A program made the translations under genes and the position numbers. Shown here piece by piece: positions 25,718 to 33,851 of a stretch of 64,000 nt of DNA. Under the pieces are notes generated by a model. It worked only from the letters and a program-made list of their open reading frames with translations. It was not told the DNA's origin and did no database searches. Numbering within the stretch: position 1 is the stretch's first letter; each line of letters begins with the position of its first letter. Source of the DNA: Pantoea sp. (GTDB lineage Bacteria; Pseudomonadota; Gammaproteobacteria; Enterobacterales; Enterobacteriaceae); contig NZ_JAPWKD010000031.1 in the NCBI RefSeq assembly GCF_028283705.1, positions 62,001 to 126,000 of the forward strand, written 5' to 3'.

Positions 25718-26659
25718 ATGAAAGAGTTACACCATTACCAGGGTGTGTATGCGGCGACAGTCTGTCCGATGGATGAGACCGGCAAATACATTGATGAAGC
25801 AAGCCTGATTGCGCATTTGCGCCAGGTTTCGCAGGTGGCAGGGATCCGCGGTCTGTTGATCAACGGGCATGCGGGTGAAAACTTCGCGCTCTCGCGTGAG
25901 GAAAAACGCCGGGTGGTCACTCTGGCTCGTCAGGTGTGTCCGCCGGATACGTTGCTGGTGGCAGGTCTCAATGCTGAAGACAGTTACGATGCGCAGGCTC
26001 AGGCCGATGATGCGAAAGCCGCTGGAGCCGACGCCATTCTGCTGTTCCCCCCCTATTCCTGGACACTTTCCACCGACGATAAAACGGTACTCAATCACCA
26101 CCGGATCGCCAACCAAAACGCCGCTTTACCCATGATGCTGTATCAGTCGGGAGTGAACAGCGGTGGTATGGCTTATCCACCCAGCCTGCTGCAGCAACTG
26201 GTCTGTTTACCCAATGTGGTTGCAGTGAAAGAAGGCAGCTGGGAAACCGCGACCTATGAGGCAAACCTGCGGCTGGTGCGTGAAGTTGCACCGCACGTCG
26301 CGGTGATGGCCTCGGGTGATGAGCATTTGCTGACCTGCTTTGCGCTGGGCACCGATGGCAGCCTGGTGAGCCTGGCGGCAGTGGTCCCGGAACTGGTGGT
26401 GGCGTTGTACAACGCGATGCAGGCACAGAACCTCGCTGAAGCACAGCGATTGCATCAGTTTGTTTATCCATTGGCGAAGGAGATTTACGGCACCTGGCCT
26501 GGCACTCATGCCAATGCACGTTTAAAAGCCTGTCTGCATCTTGCCGGGCATCTTCCCCATGCTATGCCCCGCCCGCCAGTGCCTGCCGTTGACGACGCAC
26601 AGCGTCAGCGGTTAGCGACGGCGCTGGCTTTTGCACAATCCTTTACTGCCAATTCCTAA
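25718..26659 (+). CDS. Dihydrodipicolinate synthase (DapA)-family lyase/deaminase
   Basis: TIM-barrel aldolase-family enzyme of 313 aa. The catalytic Tyr is in MMLYQSG and the Schiff-base Lys in VVAVKEGSWE; GHAGENFALSREEKRRV is the substrate loop, where true DapA has a TTGE motif. It is therefore a catabolic family member. In hydroxyproline catabolism a DapA-family enzyme deaminates the product of D-hydroxyproline dehydrogenase, a parallel for this gene order. An ATG at 25718 is used, with AGAGG 12 bases upstream. Confidence 0.85.
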   Translation: MKELHHYQGVYAATVCPMDETGKYIDEASLIAHLRQVSQVAGIRGLLINGHAGENFALSREEKRRVVTLARQVCPPDTLLVAGLNAEDSYDAQAQADDAKAAGADAILLFPPYSWTLSTDDKTVLNHHRIANQNAALPMMLYQSGVNSGGMAYPPSLLQQLVCLPNVVAVKEGSWETATYEANLRLVREVAPHVAVMASGDEHLLTCFALGTDGSLVSLAAVVPELVVALYNAMQAQNLAEAQRLHQFVYPLAKEIYGTWPGTHANARLKACLHLAGHLPHAMPRPPVPAVDDAQRQRLATALAFAQSFTANS

Positions 26660-26677
26660 TTGCAAGCGGAGACCAAC

Positions 26678-28102
26678 ATGACGAGTACCCTGATTCGCGG
26701 TGGGCGCATTATCACTGCTGTCGACGATTATCACGCCGACATTCTTATTGAGAATGAAAAGATAGTCAGCATCGGACTGAACCTGCAACCTGGGGCAAAT
26801 TGCCAGGTGATCGAAGCCAGCGGCATGCTGCTGTTTCCGGGCGGGGTGGACTGCCATACCCATATGGAAAACACCTTTGGCCCCTCGGTCACCGCCGATA
26901 ACTTTAAATCAGGCACCCGTTCGGCAGCGTTTGGTGGTACCACCACCATTATCGATTTTGCATTGCAAAATCATGGTACCAGCCCGTTGCAGGCCATCGA
27001 ACGCGCACAATCCAAAGCTGACAACGTCGCCAGCATTGATTATGGCTTTCACGTCATTATCACTGAGGTGGACAAACAAGTACTGGAAGATATGCGCTAT
27101 GCCATCCGTCATGAAGGCGTTTCCAGCTTCAAGATGTTTATGGCGTATCCGGGCACGGTGATGTCGGATGATGCCGCCATTTTCCAGGCCATGCGTATGG
27201 TGGGCCAGCATGGCGGCATGGTCGCGCTGCATGCGGAAAACGGCACCATCGTCGAACTGTTAATTCAGGAAGCGCTGGCTCAGGGGCACACCTCACCCCG
27301 CCATCACGCCCTGACGCGTCCCGCCCTGCTGGAAGGTGAAGCCACTCACCGCGGGATCAAACTGGCAGAACTGGCCGAAGCACCGGTCTACTTTGTTCAT
27401 TTATCAGCCAAAGAAGCACTAAAACATGTGGTGGAAGCGCGTGACCTGGGCATTCCGGTGTTTGCCGAAACCTGTCCGCATTACCTGTTCTTTGATGAAT
27501 CTTCTTACGCTGACAGCGACGAGTCCGACAGCTTTGATGGTGCGCGTTTTGTTATGAGCCCGCCGCTGCGTTCCAAAGAAGCGCAAAACGCTTTGTGGAC
27601 AGCACTGAAAACCGATGACTTGCAATTGATCTCTACCGACCATTGCCCCTACTGCATGAAAGAAGGCCACTTAGGAAAAATTAATCAGAAGCCGCTGGGC
27701 GCGAATGATTTCTCCAAAATCCCTAACGGCGTGCCAGGTGTCGAGACGCGTATGACCGTGGTGTATGACGGCGGCGTGCGCAGTGGTCGCATTTCGCTGA
27801 ACCGCTTTGTTGAGCTGATGTCCACCGCACCGGCGAAGCTGTTCGGCCTGTTCCCACAAAAAGGCACCATTGCCGTGGGCAGCGACGCCGATATCGTTAT
27901 CTTTGATCCGCTTGAAAAGCACACTATCAGTGCCGCGACGCAGCATAGTGACGTTGATTTCACCCTTTTCGAAGGACATCAGGTACAGGGTAAAGTTAAG
28001 AAGGTGCTGTTACGTGGTGAGCTGCTGGTTAGTGATGACCAGTGGGTAGGTAAAACCGGTCAGGGACGTTTCATTCGACGTGGTGAAGTTGGCAAGTGGT
28101 AG
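26678..28102 (+). CDS. Dihydropyrimidinase / D-hydantoinase
   Basis: Cyclic amidohydrolase of 474 aa. Metal ligands VDCHTHMEN near residue 60, the carboxylated-lysine segment SSFKMFMAYPG near 150, and ETCPHYL plus STDHCPYC are all in place. It opens five- or six-membered cyclic ureides. The ATG at 26678 has GGAG six bases upstream. It is in line with the oxidoreductase and DapA-family genes, so a cyclic ureide may enter this pathway or arise in it. Confidence 0.9.
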   Translation: MTSTLIRGGRIITAVDDYHADILIENEKIVSIGLNLQPGANCQVIEASGMLLFPGGVDCHTHMENTFGPSVTADNFKSGTRSAAFGGTTTIIDFALQNHGTSPLQAIERAQSKADNVASIDYGFHVIITEVDKQVLEDMRYAIRHEGVSSFKMFMAYPGTVMSDDAAIFQAMRMVGQHGGMVALHAENGTIVELLIQEALAQGHTSPRHHALTRPALLEGEATHRGIKLAELAEAPVYFVHLSAKEALKHVVEARDLGIPVFAETCPHYLFFDESSYADSDESDSFDGARFVMSPPLRSKEAQNALWTALKTDDLQLISTDHCPYCMKEGHLGKINQKPLGANDFSKIPNGVPGVETRMTVVYDGGVRSGRISLNRFVELMSTAPAKLFGLFPQKGTIAVGSDADIVIFDPLEKHTISAATQHSDVDFTLFEGHQVQGKVKKVLLRGELLVSDDQWVGKTGQGRFIRRGEVGKW

Positions 28103-28111
28103 GAGAACGTT

Positions 28112-28330
28112 ATGCCTTACTATGACTATCATTGCCCGGACTGCGGCACGTTTGAATTGCGTCGTTCGGTGGCGGAACGCGATCAACCGGCACCCTGCCC
28201 GGTCTGTTCACAGCATGCTGAAAGGAAGCTGAGTTTCCAGCCGGTGTTGCTGCGCAGTAAACCGGGTGCGGAGGTGCGTAACCCGTTACATGTTGAGGGA
28301 TGCCCCTGCTGCCCTGGGCAGATCAAGTAA
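28112..28330 (+). CDS. FmdB-like zinc-ribbon protein
   Basis: Small protein of 72 aa starting MPYYDYHCPDCGTFELRRS, with a second CPVC pair: the zinc ribbon of the FmdB family, often encoded next to amidohydrolases and formamidases. An unusual additional CPCCPG lies at the C-terminus. Strong AGGAG ribosome site, nine bases after the hydantoinase stop. Role unknown; it may assist metal loading or regulation. Confidence 0.8.
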   Translation: MPYYDYHCPDCGTFELRRSVAERDQPAPCPVCSQHAERKLSFQPVLLRSKPGAEVRNPLHVEGCPCCPGQIK

Positions 28331-28340
28331 GCCACTTTGG

Positions 28341-28367
28341 GAGGGTATGCGTCCGCGGCATACCCTC
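28341..28367. terminator. Hairpin between convergent fmdB-like and gntR genes
   Basis: GAGGGTATGC/GCATACCCTC, ten pairs with a seven-base loop, followed by a short GCGCGTTT. It lies exactly between two converging genes and could end both transcripts. Confidence 0.6.
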
Positions 28368-28373
28368 GCGCGT

Positions 28374-29024
28374 TTAGTTGCCTTCGGTGATCCTTTTCAT
28401 CACGAAAGTCGATAGGTTTCTCAGGTGCGTTCTCACTGCCTGGCTGGCCGCTGCGGCATCCCCGCTTTTCCAGGCATGCAGGATGGCCAGATGTTCTTCA
28501 CGATCTTCTTCGATGCGGTTAAAGGGGGTGATCAGTTCAAACATCCGGCTCTGGGTGCGGGCCTGTTCAATCATCCGTGCCAGCACCGCATTGCCCGAAT
28601 GCTGAGCAAAGAGGGTATGTACCGTATCGTCAACATCCCAGTAGGCTTGTTCGGGCTGACCAGCCGATAAAGACTGCACCTGCTCAGCCAGTTGATCAAT
28701 CACTCCGGCATCAATTTTGTTGATGGACAGCGCAATCGCCTCGGTTTCCAGCAGCTCGCGGACTTTCATGATTTGAAAATATTCCTGCGCACTAATAAAG
28801 CGAACAGAATAGGAGCGTGCGCTCGATCTGACCAGCAACCCTTCACCTTCGAGTCGCAGCAACGCTTCGCGTAGCGGTGTCCGGGAAATATTAAGTTCTT
28901 CCACCAGACGACCTTCAACCACCGCCCCGCCGCTCCGGAGGGTTTTTTCCAGGATCATACGGCGAAGCATTTGATAGGCCACTTCCCCTAACTTTTCTGC
29001 AGAGGTTTGTTTTACTGAGGTCAC
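28374..29024 (-). CDS. GntR-family regulator (FCD domain) of the catabolic cluster
   Basis: Protein of 216 aa. The N-terminal winged helix contains GRLVEELNISRTPLREALLRLEGEGLL; the C-terminal helical FCD ligand domain includes VRELLETEAIALSI, DDTVHTLFAQHSGN and REEHLAILHAWKSGD. It is convergent with the operon it probably controls and has operator-like repeats just upstream of its own start. The ligand is probably a pathway substrate or product. Confidence 0.88.
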   Translation of the reverse strand: MTSVKQTSAEKLGEVAYQMLRRMILEKTLRSGGAVVEGRLVEELNISRTPLREALLRLEGEGLLVRSSARSYSVRFISAQEYFQIMKVRELLETEAIALSINKIDAGVIDQLAEQVQSLSAGQPEQAYWDVDDTVHTLFAQHSGNAVLARMIEQARTQSRMFELITPFNRIEEDREEHLAILHAWKSGDAAAASQAVRTHLRNLSTFVMKRITEGN

Positions 29025-29057
29025 TTGGTACTCACCATCAAGACATTTACTGGAAAG

Positions 29058-29079
29058 TATACAATACGTGTACGATTGA
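29058..29079. promoter_or_regulatory. GntR operator-like repeats upstream of gntR
   Basis: GTATAC at 29058-29063 followed by CAATACGTGTACGATTG. The TACGATTG element and the GTATAC core are shared with the operator region at 22790-22813, which suggests autoregulation. Confidence 0.5.
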
Positions 29080-29441
29080 AAAAAGCAGTAAACCTAAGAA
29101 TTAGCCAGCATGAAAAGCCGGTAAAACATGATGATAATGGCGGCTGATACCTTTTCGGCGTCGACATTATCATGTGTCTCGCTGGCTCCTCCGGTGACAG
29201 GATAAGAGAATTCTTTATTTTATTAAGGAAGGACTTAAAAATTATCACGGTTCATCCTTATGGCAGTAAATTATTGCAAACGAACTTCACTCTCCTGATC
29301 GCGGTTCATAAAATCATGCTGTTACGCTAATGTGGCAGGGTTGAAAGAAATAATCACTCGCCGTCTTGTTATTATCGAATACGACTTTAGCGTAAAAATA
29401 AATCATTTAATCAACCATGCATAATGAATTAAGGGAATAAA
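29080..29441. other. Intergenic region upstream of the nicotinamidase gene
   Basis: AT-rich and without a supported gene. It contains a spaced inverted repeat ATGATAATG (29131-29139) / CATTATCAT (29164-29172). The promoter of the nicotinamidase gene must lie towards the right end. Confidence 0.4.
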
Positions 29442-30200
29442 ATGCATAATATATCAAGGCGAAAATTAATTGTGGCGTCATTAGGCGCAACGGCACTGGC
29501 TGCAACGGGGAGTGCCTTTGCGAAAAGTGCTGACAGTAATAAGACTTTCCTGAAAGGAAATAGAATGAACAGTCAAAGAGCGTTGATCATTGTCGATATG
29601 CAAAATGATTTCCTGCCCGGCGGTGCGCTTGCGGTTCAGGATAGCGATGTGATCATTCCAGTTATAAATAGTCTGTATGATAAATTTGATAATATCATTG
29701 TGACTCAGGACTGGCATCCGGCAGGGCATATCTCTTTTGCCAGCAGCCACGAAGGCAAGAAACCTCTCGATGTTATTGAAACCAGCTATGGTCCGCAGGT
29801 TCTGTGGCCCGATCATTGTGTGCAGGGCAGCTCAGGCGCTGAAATCAACAAGCAGGTCAAAACGGACAAAGCACAATTAGTGATTCGTAAAGGCTACAAC
29901 ATTGAACTGGACAGTTATTCTGCCTTTGAAGAAGCCGATCACAGTACACCAACAGGACTGGCAGGCTATCTGCATGAACGCGGGATCAGTGAACTCTATG
30001 TGGTGGGTGTGGCGACAGATTTTTGTGTGGGCTGGACAGCCATGGATGCGGTGAAAAAAGGCTTCAGCGTCAGTGTGATTGAAGACGCCACCAAAGGTAT
30101 CGATCTGGACGGTTCTCTGGCTGACGCCTGGGATAAAATGCAGGCTGCGGGTGTTAAGCGAGTTAACTCGTCTGAGATCACTGCGGTCGTTCGCGCGTAA
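29442..30200 (+). CDS. pncA: Nicotinamidase/pyrazinamidase (PncA family) with an N-terminal Tat signal
   Basis: Isochorismatase-fold amidase that turns nicotinamide into nicotinate. Family motifs: IIVDMQNDFLPGGAL (catalytic Asp), WHPAGHISF with metal-binding His, IRKGYN (catalytic Lys) and GVATDFCVGWTAMDA (nucleophile Cys). The product is 252 aa, about 40 longer than cytoplasmic PncA, because of an N-terminal SRRKLIVASLGATALAA segment, a twin-arginine signal with likely cleavage after AFA. A second ATG at 29565, with AGGA seven bases upstream, starts exactly at the usual PncA N-terminus (MNSQRALIIVDMQ). Periplasmic and cytoplasmic forms could both be made. Confidence 0.87.
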   Translation: MHNISRRKLIVASLGATALAATGSAFAKSADSNKTFLKGNRMNSQRALIIVDMQNDFLPGGALAVQDSDVIIPVINSLYDKFDNIIVTQDWHPAGHISFASSHEGKKPLDVIETSYGPQVLWPDHCVQGSSGAEINKQVKTDKAQLVIRKGYNIELDSYSAFEEADHSTPTGLAGYLHERGISELYVVGVATDFCVGWTAMDAVKKGFSVSVIEDATKGIDLDGSLADAWDKMQAAGVKRVNSSEITAVVRA

Positions 30201-30209
30201 ATCACAAAA

Positions 30210-30231
30210 GGTAGCGAATGGCTTCGCTACC
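30210..30231. terminator. Bidirectional terminator hairpin
   Basis: GGTAGCGAA/TTCGCTACC with a four-base loop, A-rich on the left and T-rich on the right. It lies between the converging pncA and small glycine-zipper genes. Confidence 0.75.
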
Positions 30232-30242
30232 TTCCGTTTTGA

Positions 30243-30449
30243 CTATTTTTGTTCAGCGCTTTTCTGCTGTTTATTTGCCATATGGTGACCAACAACGCAT
30301 CCAACTGCCGCGCCAATAACGGCATGATGTTTGAGGTGCCCTACCGCTGCACCGACGGCGGCCCCTTTAAGGCATCCTTTTGCCTGTGCCTGGGAAGTCA
30401 CGGACATCAGCAGGCTCAGAGTGACGACCAGAATCGAGATTTTACGCAT
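30243..30449 (-). CDS. Small exported glycine-zipper protein
   Basis: Protein of 68 aa with a signal peptide (MRKISILVVTLSLLMSVTSQAQA) and a mature part GCLKGAAVGAAVGHLKHHAVIGAAVGCVVGHH. The repeated GAAVG spacing is a glycine zipper as seen in enteric osmotic or stress-envelope proteins. There are two cysteines but no lipobox. Ribosome site weak. Probably periplasmic or membrane associated; function not known. Confidence 0.7.
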   Translation of the reverse strand: MRKISILVVTLSLLMSVTSQAQAKGCLKGAAVGAAVGHLKHHAVIGAAVGCVVGHHMANKQQKSAEQK

Positions 30450-30714
30450 GTATTTTCAGTCCACAGGAAATGAGTGACAACTTGGGATTTCAGAATATCC
30501 CCTCTAACCACAATGATGAATAAACGGGTTAAGGCAGTGAACAGGAAAACTGTAACTCTTTGATTCGCTATGTTTCCTGGTGAACAATGAGGGGCACAGT
30601 GTTTAATTTTAGTGGGTGATTTTATTTGAGCCATACAGTTTGTTGTAACTAATAAGGAAGGCTGTTCTTTCAAATCCGTGACTATTTATTTGACGGCTGT
30701 CTCACAATCTTTTC

Positions 30715-30741
30715 TCAACTTTTTCCCGGCTCTGCCGATAG
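30715..30741 (+). promoter_or_regulatory. Sigma-28 (FliA) promoter of the chemoreceptor gene
   Basis: TCAACTTT, 11 bases, then GCCGATAG. This matches the FliA consensus TAAAGTTT-N11-GCCGATAA at six of eight and seven of eight positions with the exact spacer. It lies about 234 bases before the ATG of the MCP gene, a gene class normally under FliA control. Confidence 0.75.
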
Positions 30742-30779
30742 TTAAAACAGCATAGACTTTTACAGGTCAGTCTTAGCTC

Positions 30780-30974
30780 GCTTCGAAAAACACCAGGTTG
30801 GTCAGGACAACACTATCCCGGCCTGCACAGCGATGTGCAGAAGAGACATCCGTCATGTCCGGCAGGGAAAAATCATGCAGCACGCCGTGAAAGTTACGCC
30901 CCAGCAGGCGTAGCCAGAGAAGGCTCTGCATACGTCTTATTCAACGGAATAGCGATAACCTCCTGGGGTGTCTT
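30780..30974 (+). other. Long structured 5' leader of the chemoreceptor mRNA
   Basis: If the FliA promoter is used, the mRNA begins with more than 200 untranslated bases. They contain adjacent hairpins CTGCAC/GTGCAG (30823-30840) and GACAT/ATGTC (30845-30859) and a further ACGCC/GGCGT pair near 30900. I could not match a known riboswitch class. Confidence 0.4.
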
Positions 30975-32261
30975 ATGTTTGGTGTGAAAAAATCGAGCCT
31001 TGCTCTGCATTTCTCCAAAGATGGCAACGTAGTAAAGGACATTAATGCGATCAAACAGCATGTGGCATGGATTGAGTTTTTGCCTGATGGCGAAATACTC
31101 AGCGCCAACCCGCAGTTTCTTGAGGTTACCGGCTACAGCCTGAGCGAAATTCAGGGGAAACATCACCGGATTTTCTGTAGCCCGGTTTACAGCCAGTCGT
31201 CGGACTATCGCACCTTCTGGCAGACGCTGGCTTCAGGTGAATCGGTCACCGGCATTTTTGAACGCTTCAATAAGCAGCAGCAACGGTTCTATCTCAGTGC
31301 CACTTACTTTCCGGTCAGCGACGATAAAGGCAAAGTCTATAAGGTGATTAAAGTCGCCACCGACATCACCGCACGACATCAGGAACTGGAACAAAAAGAA
31401 GCCGTCATCACCGCGCTGGACCGCTCGATGGCGGTGATTGAATTCACACCCGACGGCCACATTATCGGCGCCAACAACAATTTTCTCACCCACATGGGTT
31501 ATCAGCTGTCCGCGATTGTCGGCAAGCACCATCGCATCTTCTGCTATGACAACTTTTATCGCGAGAATCCGGATTTCTGGCACAAGATCAGCAAAGGTCA
31601 GCACTTTGTCGGTCGTTTTGAGCGCAAAACTGCCAGCGGTGAACGTATCTGGCTCGAAGCCAGTTACAACCCGGTCTATGATGTGGACGGTAAAGTACAC
31701 AAAGTCATCAAAATTGCCTCGGATATCACCAGCCGCGTTGAAGCCGCAAAACGGGTGGCGGATATCGCCGTGACCACCTCGGAACAAACCTCGCAAATCA
31801 CCCATAACGCCAACGAAGTGCTGGATGAGACCGTCCGTAACTCGGGGCTGGTGGCGCAGCAGGTCAATGCCGCCACCGAGATCGGTGCGCAGCTTAATGC
31901 CTCAGCCAAAAGCATCAGCGAAGTGGTGGAGTCGATTAACCTGATAGCCTCACAAACCAACATTCTGGCGCTAAACGCGGCGATTGAATCGGCACGGGCT
32001 GGCGAAGCCGGGCGCGGGTTTAGTGTGGTCGCAGGCGAGGTACGACGACTGGCGGCTTCAACTTCAACGGCCACCAAAAAGATCACTGAAGTGGTGGAAG
32101 AGAATGCGCGCCTGATCCAGCAAATGTATCAACAGCTGGATGAGGTCAAACATTTTGTGGTGACCGAGCAGGATAAAATCAGCGACCTCTCGCGCAGCCT
32201 GCGTGAAATAAACCGCGGCGTGCACGAATTTGTTAACGTTATTCACCGGCTGGATGTGTAA
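30975..32261 (+). CDS. bdlA: Soluble methyl-accepting chemotaxis protein with two PAS domains (BdlA-like)
   Basis: Protein of 428 aa without transmembrane segments. Two similar PAS domains follow each other (about 20-140 and 145-265), each ending in a PAC segment [15 protein letters not shown] / [15 protein letters not shown] and each with GKHHRIFC. The C-terminal MCP signalling hairpin is compact, with [41 protein letters not shown]. This architecture and length match Pseudomonas BdlA, which controls biofilm dispersal. PAS domains may bind flavin, heme or another ligand. GGGGTG precedes the ATG. Confidence 0.85.
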   Translation: MFGVKKSSLALHFSKDGNVVKDINAIKQHVAWIEFLPDGEILSANPQFLEVTGYSLSEIQGKHHRIFCSPVYSQSSDYRTFWQTLASGESVTGIFERFNKQQQRFYLSATYFPVSDDKGKVYKVIKVATDITARHQELEQKEAVITALDRSMAVIEFTPDGHIIGANNNFLTHMGYQLSAIVGKHHRIFCYDNFYRENPDFWHKISKGQHFVGRFERKTASGERIWLEASYNPVYDVDGKVHKVIKIASDITSRVEAAKRVADIAVTTSEQTSQITHNANEVLDETVRNSGLVAQQVNAATEIGAQLNASAKSISEVVESINLIASQTNILALNAAIESARAGEAGRGFSVVAGEVRRLAASTSTATKKITEVVEENARLIQQMYQQLDEVKHFVVTEQDKISDLSRSLREINRGVHEFVNVIHRLDV

Positions 32262-32275
32262 CTATCAGTCAGGGC

Positions 32276-32293
32276 GGGAGCCCGATGGCTCCC
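32276..32293 (+). terminator. Hairpin after the chemoreceptor gene
   Basis: GGGAGCC/GGCTCCC with a CGAT loop, 15 bases after the stop. The following run is CTTCCCCTTGT, so it is a weak terminator at best. Confidence 0.5.
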
Positions 32294-32469
32294 CTTCCCC
32301 TTGTATCATTAGCCTGCAACAACCCTGTGCAGTTCTGACGCAATTTCAATCCGATACTCTCCGTACGATACACCGGTGTCGTGCAAACTATGTATATGGC
32401 GGATTATAGGAATCCTGTATATATTGTAGATATCAGATATATGGTTAATCTACTGCAAGGGGTCAGATC

Positions 32470-33192
32470 ATGATCACACAAGAAAAAGACTCTGATTTTG
32501 AAGTCATTGCAATTCAGGCAGACAATATCTCGTACTTCAAAACTGATGACGGGCACGCTGACATTACTATTACAGTACCGGAGGACTTCCATGATGACCA
32601 GGAAGATCAGACAGAGCGGTACTATGTACTGAAACGCCCTTCCTCGATTGATGACGTGGTCTTTAAAATTGCGCTTGAAGCCGCTTTCCGTGCTGTAACC
32701 GGGTTAAGCCAGCTGCCCACTACAGTGCAAACAACGACGCCTTCAGTCAGCGTTCAGCGTGGAGGCAAGCAAAAGAATGCCGGGACAATCAATACAGAAC
32801 GTCTGGAGAAACTTAAAAAGATTATTCTGAATGACAGCGAGTGGCTACCTGCTCAGGAGGTTTCACGTCGGGGGGGAGGCAGTGCTGATGTGAAAAACCC
32901 CAGCGGATTACCAAATCGCTGGAAGCGGGCCGGAAAAATTTTTGCCATAACATCGGAAGGCAGGGACTTGTACCCTGCTTATGCACTGGATGTCGGTGGA
33001 CAACCCCTGCCGCTGATGAAAAAAATTATACAACTGTTCGGGGAAACAAAAACACCATGGTCTCTGGCCGTTTGGTTTGGCACCCCCAACAGCTGGCTGA
33101 GTAATAAAAAGCCCAAAGACCTCCTGACCTCAACGCCGGAGCGGGTACTGGAAGCCGCACTAAGGGCGAAGGAAGGGCCTGTCCATGGTTAA
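32470..33192 (+). CDS. Xre/MbcA/ParS-type antitoxin of a RES toxin-antitoxin pair
   Basis: Protein of 240 aa. The C-terminal part (PLPLMKKIIQLFGETKTPWSLAVWF, then PNSWLSNKKPKDLL and PERVLEAAL) is the MbcA/ParS/Xre-type toxin-binding domain. It is longer than usual: about 90 extra N-terminal residues form an acidic segment and a helical part, then comes a possible DNA-binding section around LPAQEVSRRGGGSADVK. AAGGGG precedes the ATG. It overlaps the toxin gene by eight bases, the common antitoxin-first order. The AT-rich repeats upstream at 32385-32450 probably hold the operator. Confidence 0.8.
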   Translation: MITQEKDSDFEVIAIQADNISYFKTDDGHADITITVPEDFHDDQEDQTERYYVLKRPSSIDDVVFKIALEAAFRAVTGLSQLPTTVQTTTPSVSVQRGGKQKNAGTINTERLEKLKKIILNDSEWLPAQEVSRRGGGSADVKNPSGLPNRWKRAGKIFAITSEGRDLYPAYALDVGGQPLPLMKKIIQLFGETKTPWSLAVWFGTPNSWLSNKKPKDLLTSTPERVLEAALRAKEGPVHG

Positions 33193-33838
33193 AGAAATCA
33201 GAACCCCTGGGAAAAACGATAACCTTTCGGCCAGACTGGTCATCTGGCCAAAAGGGAAAACCATCGAGAGAATCCACTCATCGCAGTTTGGTGCGACAGA
33301 GTTTAACCCGGGGAAAGGGAAAAGCAGGTTCAGTCCCATCACTGATAGCGAAGATAACAACATCCCAACATTATACGGCGGAGAAAATCTGCCGGTCGCA
33401 TTGATGGAGACGGTATTACATGACCTCCCTACGCCATGTGAAAATGCGCCTGTAGAGTTATCCACTCTGGACAAACTTGCCCGCAGCCAGATCTCCTCTA
33501 AAGAAGATATTCAGCTTGTTGACCTCACCCCCCGCTTCATGAAAAAAAACGGCATCACGCAAGGCGATTTACTGGGTTCTTCCGCAGATAATTATCCAGA
33601 AACACGCAGATGGGCAGAAAAAATCCATAGCGATAATCCGCAAGCTCAGGGACTTCAGTGGGCTTCCAAACAGCATGGGGATAAAGCGGTTATGTTGTTT
33701 GGAGATCGTGTGAATATTCATGATCTCAACGTTTCTATTGATTCCGAGCCTGCCTCAACATCAACAGACGTAAATAACGAACTCGCGGCTCTTGCTGATG
33801 AAATGGCTCTGGTTCTTATTCCCAGAGATTTGACCTGA
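33185..33838 (+). CDS. RES-domain NAD-degrading toxin
   Basis: Protein of 217 aa. Motifs of the RES fold: IERIHSSQFGATEFNPG with its Arg, SRFSPI, IPTLYGGENLPVALMETVLHD with the conserved Glu, and a later WAEKIH/LQWASKQHGDKAVMLFGD. RES toxins of this class destroy cellular NAD+ and are neutralised by the Xre-type partner encoded just upstream. The frame appears intact, so the pair is likely functional. Confidence 0.82.
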   Translation: MVKEIRTPGKNDNLSARLVIWPKGKTIERIHSSQFGATEFNPGKGKSRFSPITDSEDNNIPTLYGGENLPVALMETVLHDLPTPCENAPVELSTLDKLARSQISSKEDIQLVDLTPRFMKKNGITQGDLLGSSADNYPETRRWAEKIHSDNPQAQGLQWASKQHGDKAVMLFGDRVNIHDLNVSIDSEPASTSTDVNNELAALADEMALVLIPRDLT

Positions 33839-33851
33839 ATAAACCGAGGCT

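Noticed and set aside
22870-26659. Straight assignment to hydroxyproline catabolism
   Set aside because: The dehydrogenase and DapA homologue fit, but there is no hydroxyproline epimerase or ketoglutarate semialdehyde dehydrogenase, and the hydantoinase and aminotransferase are not part of that route.
30860-30974. Possible c-di-GMP (GEMM) riboswitch upstream of the bdlA-like gene
   Set aside because: The required GEMM loop sequences and tetraloop receptor are not found in the right order; only generic hairpins are seen.
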